Positions 6,089 to 12,812 of a stretch of DNA of 15,188 nt are shown piece by piece (position 1 is the stretch's first letter; each line of letters begins with the position of its first letter). The notes beneath the pieces were generated by a model. It ran no database searches and had not been told where the DNA came from. It saw only the letters and a program-made list of their open reading frames with translations. Both the position numbers and the translations under genes were made by a program. The stretch lies in contig PMLO01000217.1 in the NCBI GenBank assembly GCA_003158895.1, positions 1-15,188 on the forward strand, in the 5' to 3' direction. The stretch is from Propionibacteriaceae bacterium. GTDB lineage: Bacteria; Actinomycetota; Actinomycetes; Propionibacteriales; Propionibacteriaceae.

Positions 6089-6134
6089 GCTTGAGTGGCT
6101 CAAGCATCTGCGCTACATTACTTGAGGTTCTCAA
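6089..6134. promoter_or_regulatory. Twin MarR operators on a divergent promoter
   Basis: GCTTGAG-TGG-CTCAAGC (6089-6105) and TTGAG-GTT-CTCAA (6122-6134) share the same palindromic core TTGAG-N3-CTCAA, with centres 31 bp apart, about three helical turns. They coincide with a plausible esterase promoter: TTGAGT (6091-6096), 17 nt, TACATT (6114-6119). The first site covers the -35 and the second the start region. Binding by the MarR protein at 5615 is inferred. Confidence 0.75.
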
Positions 6135-6151
6135 TGATTGTAGGGGCCTAG

Positions 6152-7051
6152 ATGAGTGCACGTAAGCGCGCAGACGCAGGGCTGTTCATCGCTGACCGAA
6201 CCATGTCCGTCGGGGGCAACGAGCGGCAGTGGGTCGAGGTCACCTCGACCACCCAGCGCGCCGCCGATAGGCGGCTGCTCATCGCGGCACACGGCTCCAA
6301 CCAGTCACCGGGCCTGCTCCGTTCGATGTCGGGATACACGCTCGACGACTGGGCGCATGCCGGCCATGTAGTCGTCTATCCCCGTTCCTGGCGCGGCGGA
6401 CTCTGGAACGACGCACGGACCAGCACCCGCAGCCGAGCGCGCGAGGACGGCGTAGACGACGTCGACTTCATCGAAACCCTGGCAAGCCGCTACCTCGGCG
6501 CGACCTCCGGAGGCGTGACCAAGGCCTTTGGGATCGGCTACTCCAACGGAGGTCAGCTGCTCATTCGGGTTGTGCTCGAGACGCAGGTACTCGCCGCCGC
6601 CGCCCTCATCTGCGCAACAGTGCCGGCGCCCACCAACCTGCTGGTCGAAAGCGACCCGAACGCCGTCGCGATACCGATGATGCTGGTTCACGGCACCAAG
6701 GACTCCATCGTCCCCTTCAATGGCGGCATGGCCAGCCTGTTGGGGCGTCCCCGAGGGCTGATGAGGTCGTTCCACGACAGCGCCACCTTCTGGGCCGACC
6801 GCGCAGGCTTCGCCACGGAGCCAGAGACCCATCCACTGGACCAGGACGGACGCGATCGGGCAGGCGGGCAACGCCTCACCTACCGCGCAGGTGGCCACGC
6901 AACCGTCGTTGCGTACGCGATGACCGGCGGCGGCCACCTGATCCCCAACCGCCGCGAGGCAGGCACGTTCCTGATGGGCCGAGGAAACCACAGCATCGAC
7001 ACGATGACCGAGTTCACCCATCTCGTTGAGACCACCTGGGCTCGCACATGA
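6152..7051 (+). CDS. PHB-depolymerase/LpqC-like esterase (alpha/beta hydrolase)
   Basis: A 299-residue alpha/beta hydrolase of the poly(3-hydroxybutyrate)-depolymerase / LpqC / feruloyl-esterase group. LLIAAHGSNQSP (about 42-53) is the oxyanion region, GIGYSNGGQL gives the nucleophile Ser131, VHGTKDSIVPF gives Asp184, and GGGHLIP gives His262. These are in the right order and spacing. No clear signal peptide is seen, so it may be cytoplasmic, unlike secreted depolymerases. The start ATG 6152 has AGGGG 5 nt before it; ATG 6203 is an alternative. It is divergent from a MarR gene with shared operators, suggesting induction by a substrate-like ester or aromatic acid. Precise substrate unknown. 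Confidence 0.88.
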   Translation: MSARKRADAGLFIADRTMSVGGNERQWVEVTSTTQRAADRRLLIAAHGSNQSPGLLRSMSGYTLDDWAHAGHVVVYPRSWRGGLWNDARTSTRSRAREDGVDDVDFIETLASRYLGATSGGVTKAFGIGYSNGGQLLIRVVLETQVLAAAALICATVPAPTNLLVESDPNAVAIPMMLVHGTKDSIVPFNGGMASLLGRPRGLMRSFHDSATFWADRAGFATEPETHPLDQDGRDRAGGQRLTYRAGGHATVVAYAMTGGGHLIPNRREAGTFLMGRGNHSIDTMTEFTHLVETTWART

Positions 7052-7088
7052 CCCCTGCCAACGTCCGCGGTTGGAGTTTGCGCAGGGG
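7052..7088 (+). terminator. Possible terminator of the esterase gene
   Basis: Directly after the stop, CCCCTG (7052-7057) pairs with CAGGGG (7083-7088) and CCAAC (7058-7062) with GTTGG (7070-7074), giving 11 pairs with one bulge on the 3' side. No T-run follows. The stretch 7089-7301 holds no recognisable gene. Confidence 0.4.
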
Positions 7089-7301
7089 CGGTAGCGCTGA
7101 AATCGATTGCTCCTCACAAAACCACCCTGAATATCTCGCCCTGAAGACGGTCAGTTCCTGTCATTGAACTAGATCGACGATGCGTCGCGAATGTATGACT
7201 GGGGTGGCCCTGAATGAAGCATTTGTCCGAGCGCTCGCCCGGGGCCGGTAGTGGTCCTCCTTGCCGCGCCGCCAAGCCCGCCGGAAACACCGTTTACGCG
7301 A

Positions 7302-7330
7302 TAGACCCGACATCACCCCGCAGGGGTCTA
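7302..7330 (-). terminator. Possible terminator of the alpha/beta hydrolase gene
   Basis: TAGACCC (7302-7308) and GGGTCTA (7324-7330) form a perfect 7-bp stem with a 15-nt loop, 11 nt past the hydrolase stop. It lies between two convergent genes, where a terminator is expected. No T-run. Confidence 0.5.
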
Positions 7331-7341
7331 GCGTGCTGGGT

Positions 7342-8154
7342 TCATTCGTGAAGGAAGGTGCGAATCGCGTCGACATAGTGGTCCGGTTCTTCCCAGGAGA
7401 GCAGGTGTCCGGAGTGTTCGAAGACCTGCAGGTGGGCGTGCGGCAGCAGGCGCGCGATCTGTTGGCCTTCCTCGGGTGGGTTCAGGATGTCGTGGCGCCC
7501 GCTGATCACCAGGGTCTCGACGTCGAGGTCGGGCAGTTGGCCACCGAAGTCGAAGTCGAGTACAGCGTTGTTGGCGGCCTGGAGTTGTCCGGCGGTCATG
7601 TCCAGCCCCAGGCCCTGCCGGGCGGCGATCCAGTCGAGGACGTGCTGCCGAACTGCCGCTGGTGTCTGTGGGGCGAACATGCGGGCGTTGAGCCAACGTT
7701 GCTGTTCTTCGCGGGACATGCCGCGTAGTTCGTCGGCGTGTTCGGCAAGGATGCGGGCCGAGGAGGAGGACGCTCCGTGGGCTTTGGCGACGACGAGGAT
7801 CAGTTTGCTGACTCGGTCGGGGATGGCGAGCGTGAGGGCTTGAGCGATGTAGCTGCCCATCGACGCGCCCAGCACGAGGGTGCGCTGGACCCCGAGTGTG
7901 TCGAGCAGGCCGATCATGTCTTCGACGTGGTCGCGGAGCGTGAACGCGGCCGGGCGAGTGCTGCGCCCGTGGCCACGCATGTCGGGGGCGATGACGTGGT
8001 AGGTATCGGCCAGTTGCTCGATCTCGTGGTGCTCGAAGGTTGCGTCGACGGTGACACCGTGGATCATCAACAGCGGCTCGCCGGTCCCGGCTTGGGTGAC
8101 GTGCAGGTCGATACCGTTCACCGGCAGGACCTGCTCAGTCCAGGCGATGCTCAC
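7342..8154 (-). CDS. Alpha/beta-fold hydrolase
   Basis: A 270-residue classical alpha/beta hydrolase. LLMIHGVTVDA carries the oxyanion HG (32-33), DMRGHGRS the loop before the nucleophile, LGASMGS the nucleophile Ser98 (GxSxG), SGRHDILNP the acid Asp222, and EHSGHLLSWEEP the base His250; all are in place. The start is GTG at 8154, chosen because AAAGGAGG stands 7 nt before it; the frame is open 37 codons further upstream without a ribosome site. It resembles 3-oxoadipate enol-lactonase-like and haloperoxidase-like members, but no pathway partner is adjacent. It stands alone between convergent and divergent neighbours. Confidence 0.9.
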   Translation of the reverse strand: MSIAWTEQVLPVNGIDLHVTQAGTGEPLLMIHGVTVDATFEHHEIEQLADTYHVIAPDMRGHGRSTRPAAFTLRDHVEDMIGLLDTLGVQRTLVLGASMGSYIAQALTLAIPDRVSKLILVVAKAHGASSSSARILAEHADELRGMSREEQQRWLNARMFAPQTPAAVRQHVLDWIAARQGLGLDMTAGQLQAANNAVLDFDFGGQLPDLDVETLVISGRHDILNPPEEGQQIARLLPHAHLQVFEHSGHLLSWEEPDHYVDAIRTFLHE

Positions 8155-8516
8155 GGTGGAGCCTCCTTTGAATAGGTAGCACCTGCTGTCGCCCCTGGTC
8201 GGTCCGTTGCTGCGCGGGGAGTGCTGGTGCTCGGTCATGGGTGAGGTGCGTCCCGGCTGTTCCAAATGGTGCGCGCTACCTGGTCGGGGGTCTCGAGTTG
8301 TAGGCCTCTATGCGATGACGAACTCGTCTGACAAATAGGCCGGACTGAAGCTCGATCTCGGCCACCCGTTCAGTCTGCTGCCACGGCCCACCCACCCGGA
8401 GATCGGCTATGGGAGCGAGTCTCGATCGGGGTTCCGGTTATGGGACGGCAAGGGTCGACGATATGCGACCGGATCTGCTTGGTGGGCGCGCGTGGCTGGC
8501 TGCTCATCGGGGGTGA
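8155..8516. other. Intergenic stretch without a gene
   Basis: Upstream region of the hydrolase and downstream region of the DoxX gene. Frames on both strands are arginine- and proline-rich shadows. Weak half-sites CGAGTT (8293-8298) and AACTCG face each other, but I see no convincing promoter, RNA or remnant. Confidence 0.6.
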
Positions 8517-8864
8517 TCAGGTGGTGACGGCTCTGAGGATGAGTGCGGCGACGGCGACGATCAACAGGACCGTTGCGGGCGCGATGGCCTTGTCGCGCAC
8601 GCGCAGGTGGGATGCGATCGCGCCCAGAAAGTAGAGGACCAGGCCGATCGCGGCGGCGACTCCGATTGGCCACCAGAACAAGCCGACCACCAGGCCAACG
8701 GCGCCCGCGATCTCGGCGGCGGCGAGCAGCCAGACCTTGTCCGCAGGGACGCCCACCTTCGCCATGCCGGCTATGACGGCCTCGCCTTTGACGAGCTTGC
8801 TACGCGCCGAGAGAAGCAGGGCGGCGGCGAACAGTGCGGAGACGACCGCAGCAGCGATGTACAT
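8517..8864 (-). CDS. DoxX-family membrane protein
   Basis: A 115-residue protein with four hydrophobic helices: VVSALFAAALLLSA, VWLLAAAEIAGAVGLVVGLF, IGVAAAIGLVLYFLGAIA and VLLIVAVAALILRA. KLVKGEAVIAGMAKVGVP between the first two helices is the usual DoxX-like loop. The ATG at 8864 overlaps the TGA of the upstream oxidoreductase gene (TGATG), so the two are translationally coupled. DoxX-like proteins are often paired with redox enzymes and MarR or Rrf2 regulators and are thought to support quinone- or thiol-linked detoxification in the membrane. Exact role unknown. Confidence 0.88.
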   Translation of the reverse strand: MYIAAAVVSALFAAALLLSARSKLVKGEAVIAGMAKVGVPADKVWLLAAAEIAGAVGLVVGLFWWPIGVAAAIGLVLYFLGAIASHLRVRDKAIAPATVLLIVAVAALILRAVTT

Positions 8865-9484
8865 CAGGCGACCAACCGGTCGATGGAAGCCAGCGCGTCG
8901 GCGAGGCTCTTGTCCTCGGCGGACCCGAGGTCGAGGGGCGCCATCGCCGGTGACTCCCGAGCCAGGGTCAGCTCGGTGTTGATGAAAACGGGTTCGGTGA
9001 CGCTCAGGACAGTGAGTGCGTGCCGCAGCCAGGGCTCTCGATGGTCCCAACCCTCGCGAGGGGTGCCCGGGCTGTAGCCGCCGCCACGCGCGGTCACGAT
9101 GACGAACTCCTTGTCGCCCAGCTTTCCCACTGTCAGGTCGCGGATGACGATCCGGTCGAACCACGCCTTGAACGTGCTGGGTGGCCCGAAGTTATACAGC
9201 GGAAGCCCGATGAGGACGGTGTCGGCGGCGAGGACTTCGCCGGCGAGCTTCTCGGCCAGGGCACGAGCGGCCGCCTGCGCAGGGGTGCGATCGGCAGCGG
9301 CGACGAACTCGGCCGAGACGGCGACGTTGTCAAGGTGCGGCACCGGGTCGACGGTCAGGTCGCGGTAGGTGACGGCCCCGTCCGGGTGCTTGGCCCGCCA
9401 ACGATTGGCGTAGTGGGCTGACAGCATCCGGCTGCGGGACCCGTCGGTGCGCAGGGACGAGTCGAGATGAAGAAGGTGGCTCAT
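8864..9484 (-). CDS. FMN-dependent NAD(P)H oxidoreductase, azoreductase-like
   Basis: A 206-residue flavodoxin-fold protein of the AzoR/NQO group (Flavodoxin_2). LLHLDSSLRTDGSRSRML is the FMN phosphate-binding start, DTVLIGLPLYNFGPPSTFKA holds the PxYNF FMN loop followed by the WFDR dimer helix, and TARGGGYSPG is the second flavin loop. These enzymes reduce quinones, azo dyes or nitro compounds by two electrons. The start is ATG at 9484, which has no Shine-Dalgarno; TATACC or TACCTT lies just before it, fitting a leaderless transcript. It is divergent from a MarR gene and coupled to a DoxX gene, which points to electrophile or quinone stress. Confidence 0.9.
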   Translation of the reverse strand: MSHLLHLDSSLRTDGSRSRMLSAHYANRWRAKHPDGAVTYRDLTVDPVPHLDNVAVSAEFVAAADRTPAQAAARALAEKLAGEVLAADTVLIGLPLYNFGPPSTFKAWFDRIVIRDLTVGKLGDKEFVIVTARGGGYSPGTPREGWDHREPWLRHALTVLSVTEPVFINTELTLARESPAMAPLDLGSAEDKSLADALASIDRLVA

Positions 9485-9555
9485 AAATACAAGGTATAGC
9501 ACCAATAGCAGGTGTTGCACAATCTATTGCCGCTGGGGGCTGTACTCTGAGTGTC
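9485..9555. promoter_or_regulatory. Divergent azoreductase/MarR control region
   Basis: The 71-bp gap has an inverted repeat CAATAG-N15-CTATTG (9503-9508 and 9524-9529), a candidate MarR operator. Toward the oxidoreductase, minus-strand TTGTGC (9522-9517), 18 nt and TATACC (9498-9493) look like promoter boxes. Toward MarR, TACTCT (9543-9548) lies 7 nt before the ATG. Both genes therefore appear to be leaderless or nearly so. Confidence 0.5.
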
Positions 9556-10035
9556 ATGACAACAACGACGGCGACGGAGTACCACTGCCTGGCGCTGCTC
9601 GACCACTTAGCCCGAGTCGGCCGCCGGGCCGCCGAGACCTCCCTGGCCCCCAGCGGTCTGCGACCCCGCCATCTGGTCGCTTTGAGGCTGCTCAGCGAGC
9701 ACGGACCGGCCAGCCAGCAGGGGCTCTCCGAGGTCCTGAGCCTTGACCCCAGCAACGTCGTCGGGCTGCTCAACGAGTTGGAGGAGCGGGGCTTTATCAC
9801 GCGTCGCCGCGATCCGGCAGACCGCCGCCGACACATCGTGGAGCTCTCGACCGAGGGCGAGGACGAACTTCTCATGGCCCAACACCGACTCTCTCGCGCC
9901 GAAGACGACCTCCTACGCGCCCTGTCTGCCGACGAGCGCGCCACCCTGCACGGGCTCCTCGTACGCGCTGCCGGTGCTCAACTCCCCACCAATGCCTGCG
10001 CCAAGGTCGACGAACCCCCGCCCTGCTCCGCCTGA
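9556..10035 (+). CDS. MarR-family transcriptional regulator
   Basis: A 159-residue MarR protein, unlike the other one in sequence. The winged helix-turn-helix lies at about 52-83 (ASQQGLSEVLSLDPSNVVGL then LEERGFITRRR) and the wing reads DPADRRRHIVELSTEG, a clear MarR wing. The start is ATG at 9556 with no Shine-Dalgarno and TACTCT 7 nt before it. The C-terminal 20 residues are proline-rich and probably disordered. It is divergent from the azoreductase-DoxX pair and most likely represses it. No cysteine arrangement of the OhrR type is seen near the N-terminus (one cysteine at residue 11). Confidence 0.9.
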   Translation: MTTTTATEYHCLALLDHLARVGRRAAETSLAPSGLRPRHLVALRLLSEHGPASQQGLSEVLSLDPSNVVGLLNELEERGFITRRRDPADRRRHIVELSTEGEDELLMAQHRLSRAEDDLLRALSADERATLHGLLVRAAGAQLPTNACAKVDEPPPCSA

Positions 10036-10106
10036 CCCAACCCCCCCGCTCGATCTGCACCACATTCAGGGCCACGACCGGGGTGAGTCCCTCCTCCGGT
10101 TGGGGA

Positions 10107-10200
10107 TCCCCTGACGAGAACGACGGCCGACCACACGCACCCGACCCATCGCGCCACACAGCGCTGAAGAAGTCGTGCGACTTACCGGTGAAGGTCACAC
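10107..10200 (+). repeat. Direct repeat copy B, abutting the integrase stop
   Basis: Twin of 2336-2426, same orientation, about 80-85% identical by eye with one 3-bp gap. It ends with CCGGTGAAGGTCACA, in which TCA (10195-10197) is the complement of the integrase stop codon. A repeat tied to the 3' flank of an integrase is a candidate element end or attachment region. No gene lies in 10036-10194. Confidence 0.75.
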
Positions 10201-11568
10201 TCGATGGGATCCCTCTGCAAGGACGTCGGCGAGGGCGGCCATGCGGTGGGCGAGGTCGCGTTTGCGGTCGGTGACGGCCTCTTGGTAGCGCATGGCGGCG
10301 TGGATGTCGCTGTGGCCGGCGAACTGCATGAGCTCTTTGGTGGTGGCCCCCGAGATGGCGGCCATGGTGGCGGCGAAGTGACGCAGGTCGTGGAAGCGGA
10401 AGTCGGGGCGTCCGATCTGGTCACGGGCCTTGTAGAAGCCGTTGCCGGGATGCTTCCCCTTCCCGCTCCCCGTGTCGTAGCGGGGCGCGTGACCATACAC
10501 CTGTCCCGGGGTGAGCGGTGTCCCGTCGGTTCCGGGGAACACGAGCGCGTTGGCCTCGTGGGCCGTGTAGGTCGCGAGGTGGTGGCGGACGTCTGCGATG
10601 ACGTGTGGGGGCAGGTAGACAGTGCGTCGGCCGGCGGCGGACTTCGGCGTGGTGATCAGCCGGGCTCCGCCGACGGTGACGGCCGCCTGTTCGATCCTGA
10701 TCGTCTCCTGGTCGAGGTCGATGTCGCAGCGGCGCAGGCCGGTGAGCTCCCCGAACCGGAGTCCGCACCAGGCGGCGAGCAGCACCAGGAGCCGGCGGCG
10801 CGCCGGCATGGCGTCGGCCAATGCCTGCACCTGGGCGACGGTGAGCAAAGTGATGTCCTTCGGGGTGCTGCGGGCGGTGGCGCCCTCGACGGCCACCGGT
10901 GACTCCGTGACGAGTCGGTGCGCGACCGCGGTACGGAAGATGGACTTCAGCAGCGAGTAAGCGTGGGACCGCATCGTCGGGGCGTCGGGCAGCCCGTGGT
11001 ACCAGCGCTCGATGTCGGGGCCGGTGATCGAGGACAGGGTCCGAGCATGGAACGGGGTGAACCAGCGTTGATGGATGTCGAGGTAGTGCTCGCGGGTGCG
11101 GGCTTTGAGCGGGCGGCCACGTACCAGGCGTCTCTCGATCCAGTCTCGGGCGAACTCGTCGAACGTGAGGGCAGCCGCCTCGACCTGGCGTCGCCGCTCG
11201 GCCGGCGGGGTCCACTCGCCACGCTCAATCAGGCCCAGCTCGGTGGCGAGCCAGCCCTGAGCCCGCACCTGGTTACTGAACGTCAAACCAGCAGTATGGC
11301 GGTGTCGATCGGGGCCCACGTAGAATGCTTTCCATCTCCCGCGGGTCGGGGACACAGTCCCGAAACTCCGGTAAGACGCACCCGCTTTGGGCCCACGCCG
11401 CCAAGCGGCCGGCTCCTGCGAATTTCCCGCCTCACCACTCGAGCGGGGTAACTTTGGGGTAACTTCACCGCTCGATTTGTCACCTTGTGCTCGGCTGGTC
11501 ACGACACTGACGCTAACACGATTCTTGCCATATGCCCTAGTGGATGCCCGATTGGCCCGGATAGTCAC
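10195..11568 (-). CDS. Tyrosine recombinase (phage-type integrase)
   Basis: A protein of up to 457 residues. An arm-binding-like N-terminus (SFGTVSPTRGRWKAFYVGPD), a core-binding SAM-like domain (about 133-225, TFDEFARDWIERR onward) and a catalytic domain follow in order. The catalytic set is complete: Arg271 (CGLRFGEL), Lys309 (TTPKSAAGRR), His393 and Arg396 (HDLRH), His419 (GHSD) and Tyr428 (MRYQE). It should be active in strand exchange. The start is uncertain: GTG 11568 has GGAGG immediately before it, too close for a good site; GTG 11502 is the main alternative. No excisionase, replication or transfer gene is nearby, so it is an orphan in this window. Tandem repeats lie inside and upstream of its 5' end, and the direct repeat lies at its 3' end. 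Confidence 0.93.
   Translation of the reverse strand: MTIRANRASTRAYGKNRVSVSVVTSRAQGDKSSGEVTPKLPRSSGEAGNSQEPAAWRRGPKAGASYRSFGTVSPTRGRWKAFYVGPDRHRHTAGLTFSNQVRAQGWLATELGLIERGEWTPPAERRRQVEAAALTFDEFARDWIERRLVRGRPLKARTREHYLDIHQRWFTPFHARTLSSITGPDIERWYHGLPDAPTMRSHAYSLLKSIFRTAVAHRLVTESPVAVEGATARSTPKDITLLTVAQVQALADAMPARRRLLVLLAAWCGLRFGELTGLRRCDIDLDQETIRIEQAAVTVGGARLITTPKSAAGRRTVYLPPHVIADVRHHLATYTAHEANALVFPGTDGTPLTPGQVYGHAPRYDTGSGKGKHPGNGFYKARDQIGRPDFRFHDLRHFAATMAAISGATTKELMQFAGHSDIHAAMRYQEAVTDRKRDLAHRMAALADVLAEGSHRV
11444..11463 (-). repeat. Tandem GTTACCCC pair, inverted copy (candidate integrase arm site)
   Basis: On the minus strand this reads GTTACCCCAAAGTTACCCCG: two GTTACCCC units 11 bp apart. 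An exact copy in opposite orientation is at 11988-12007. It lies inside the open frame of the integrase N-terminus. Confidence 0.6.
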
Positions 11569-11605
11569 CCTCCGTCCACCGCAGCCTCTTGAGCCGGTTC
11601 ACTCA

Positions 11606-11627
11606 TTCAAGTCCAGTTAGGCCCACC
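11606..11627 (+). other. tRNA 3'-end-like segment (candidate attachment core)
   Basis: TTCAAGTCC, five bases, then TAGGCCCACC resembles the T-loop to acceptor end of an actinobacterial tRNA, closest in memory to tRNA-Ile. The T-stem does not pair and no GGGCCTA acceptor strand is found about 70 bp upstream, so it is not a tRNA gene. It lies 38 bp from the integrase frame, and integrases of this type often use tRNA 3' ends as attachment sites. Could be chance similarity. Confidence 0.4.
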
Positions 11628-11689
11628 CTTGGAAACCCCGCGTGGCTAGGGGAAACGCGTTCACAGCGGAGTCGCTGCCGCAAGTTCGA

Positions 11690-11707
11690 GCCCAATACGT
11701 GCCCAAT
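11690..11707 (+). repeat. Tandem GCCCAAT pair, 11-bp period
   Basis: GCCCAAT-ACGT-GCCCAAT. The 11-bp period equals that of the GTTACCCC pairs on either side, so each pair presents its two units on the same face of the helix. Candidate recombinase or accessory-factor site. Confidence 0.45.
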
Positions 11708-11923
11708 GTTCTCTCCAAGGAAGTACCGATGCGGATCGGCCTCCAGGGGGAGCAGAGACGCGGGCTCGGGCTGTGGATCTTTGATTTGACCTTGTGCCTT
11801 GGCGGTTCAGGGCCTGGGTCGGCCAGTGGCCACGGACTTGCGATGAGCTCAGGCTCCCCGAAGTGCGACTGCGGGCGGGCACGGATCGTGCCGCCGAAGA
11901 GCGATCGTGAACACCTTTCCGAC

Positions 11924-11955
11924 GTCCTGCTGCAGGACAGGTCCTGCAGCAGGAC
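11924..11955. repeat. 32-bp perfect inverted repeat
   Basis: GTCCTGCTGCAGGAC (11924-11938), AG, GTCCTGCAGCAGGAC (11941-11955): 15 of 15 pairs with a 2-nt spacer. Each arm also contains the palindrome CTGCAG. It could be a cruciform, a dimeric protein-binding site or a bidirectional terminator. No T-run on either side. Confidence 0.8.
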
Positions 11956-11987
11956 TGGATCCGCGAACCTCATCCACGCAACTCATT

Positions 11988-12007
11988 GTTACCCCAAAGT
12001 TACCCCG
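11988..12007 (+). repeat. Tandem GTTACCCC pair (inverted twin of 11444-11463)
   Basis: GTTACCCCAAAGTTACCCCG, identical over 20 bp to the reverse complement of 11444-11463. The two pairs bracket the integrase 5' end, the tRNA-like segment and the palindrome. Confidence 0.6.
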
Positions 12008-12236
12008 CCGGGAAGCCGGAAGCCCCGTCCTGGTGGGGACGAGGGTTTTTGTTGATAGGCCGGACTGGATTTGACCAGACAACCATCAGTGGAGAGCGGG
12101 CTGCATGGCGCGTCGTTGATCTCGAGGATCAGTACCGCGGGCCCCAAGGCGCAGTACGTCCTCTGTGCTGCCTTCACGATGGACGTGCCAACGCCGGATC
12201 AATCCTGACCCTTGTCTCAGGGGCAGGTTCCTGGGC

Positions 12237-12326
12237 TGTGGTACGCAGTGCGATGGTCGTGGCCGTCGGATCAAGGACCCAGTCGCCGGTGAGGCGGGTG
12301 AGATCGGGCGTCGTGGCTGATGCGGA
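12237..12326 (-). pseudogene. Inverted 5' part of the yceI pseudogene
   Basis: The minus strand from about 12326 to 12237 encodes ATTPDLTRLTGDWVLDPTAT followed by TIALRTTA. This is the N-terminal strand of a YceI-like protein, normally LTGxWxLDPxxTxVxFRTKA. The reading ends where the plus-strand part at 12364 begins, but on the opposite strand. No start codon is visible and a stop lies about five codons further upstream. The arrangement points to an inversion of roughly 125 bp within the gene. Confidence 0.65.
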
Positions 12327-12363
12327 GCCCCCCGCTCAACGCCCACGAAGTCAATGTCTTTGC

Positions 12364-12799
12364 CCCAAGGCGATGCGGGTGCTGCCAGTGAAGGCCACCG
12401 CCACAGCGACAGAGGGCCGCGGGACCGTCGCTCCGGACGGGCACGTGCACGGCCGCTTCGTTGTTGACGCGTCCTCGATCGAGACCGGCATCGCCGGTCG
12501 CGACAGGCACCTGCTGACTTCAGACTTCCTCGAGGTCGAGACCTACCCGACATTCACCTACGCCGCCAGCTCAGTCGTTCCAGACACGGACGGCACCTTC
12601 GCAGTGACGGGATCGTTGACCATCCACGGAAAGACCCTGCCGCTGAACCTCGCCGCGACTGTCACTCCGCAGGTCGCCGACACCGTCACAGTCACCACGG
12701 AAGCAGTCATCGACCGCAGCCAGCGGGGCATCGGCTCGACCCGATTGGGCGAATCTGCACAACCAGATCGCCGTCAACGCCGTCTTCCGCAAGGCATAG
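12364..12799 (+). pseudogene. YceI-family protein, decayed
   Basis: From PKAMRVLPVKATATATEGRG (12364 on) the plus strand follows the YceI lipocalin-like fold: VAPDGHVHGRFVVDASSIET, RDRHLLTSDFLEVETYPTFT, DGTFAVTGSLTIHGKTLPLN and VTVTTEAVIDRSQRGIGSTR. A frameshift near 12748-12752 then moves the end, ANLHNQIAVNAVFRKA, into another frame that stops at TAG 12797-12799. The N-terminal segment is on the opposite strand just upstream. YceI proteins bind isoprenoid-like lipids. The usual tryptophans of SQWGIGWT are replaced by arginine and serine, a further sign of decay. Confidence 0.82.
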
Positions 12800-12812
12800 C
12801 CCGAAGACAAAA

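Larger units (their letters stand above)
11569..12085. other. Non-coding region upstream of the integrase
   Basis: About 500 bp without a supportable gene. Long open frames here are shadows, such as one rich in arginine, proline and serine. It holds the tRNA-end-like segment, a GCCCAAT tandem pair, a 32-bp palindrome and the second GTTACCCC pair, listed separately. This is the expected place for an integrase attachment and control region. Confidence 0.6.

Noticed and set aside
10204..10902. Long plus-strand frame of 232 codons
   Set aside because: Antisense shadow of the integrase catalytic domain; Gly/Val-rich composition typical of reverse frames in GC-rich genes.
11554..11630. A complete tRNA gene ending at 11627
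   Set aside because: The 3' end looks tRNA-like but the T-stem does not pair and no matching 5' acceptor strand exists; kept only as a candidate attachment core.
11642..12055. Plus-strand frame of 137 codons upstream of yceI
   Set aside because: Crosses the palindrome and repeats, has poor composition and no ribosome site.
8335..12067. Shared 13-mer ATAGGCCGGACTG at 8335 and 12055
   Set aside because: One or more such matches are expected by chance in 15 kb of GC-rich DNA, and similarity does not extend beyond it.
12086..12553. Minus-strand frame of 155 codons over the yceI remnant
   Set aside because: Arginine-rich shadow; the real minus-strand coding signal there is in a different frame and covers only 12326-12237.
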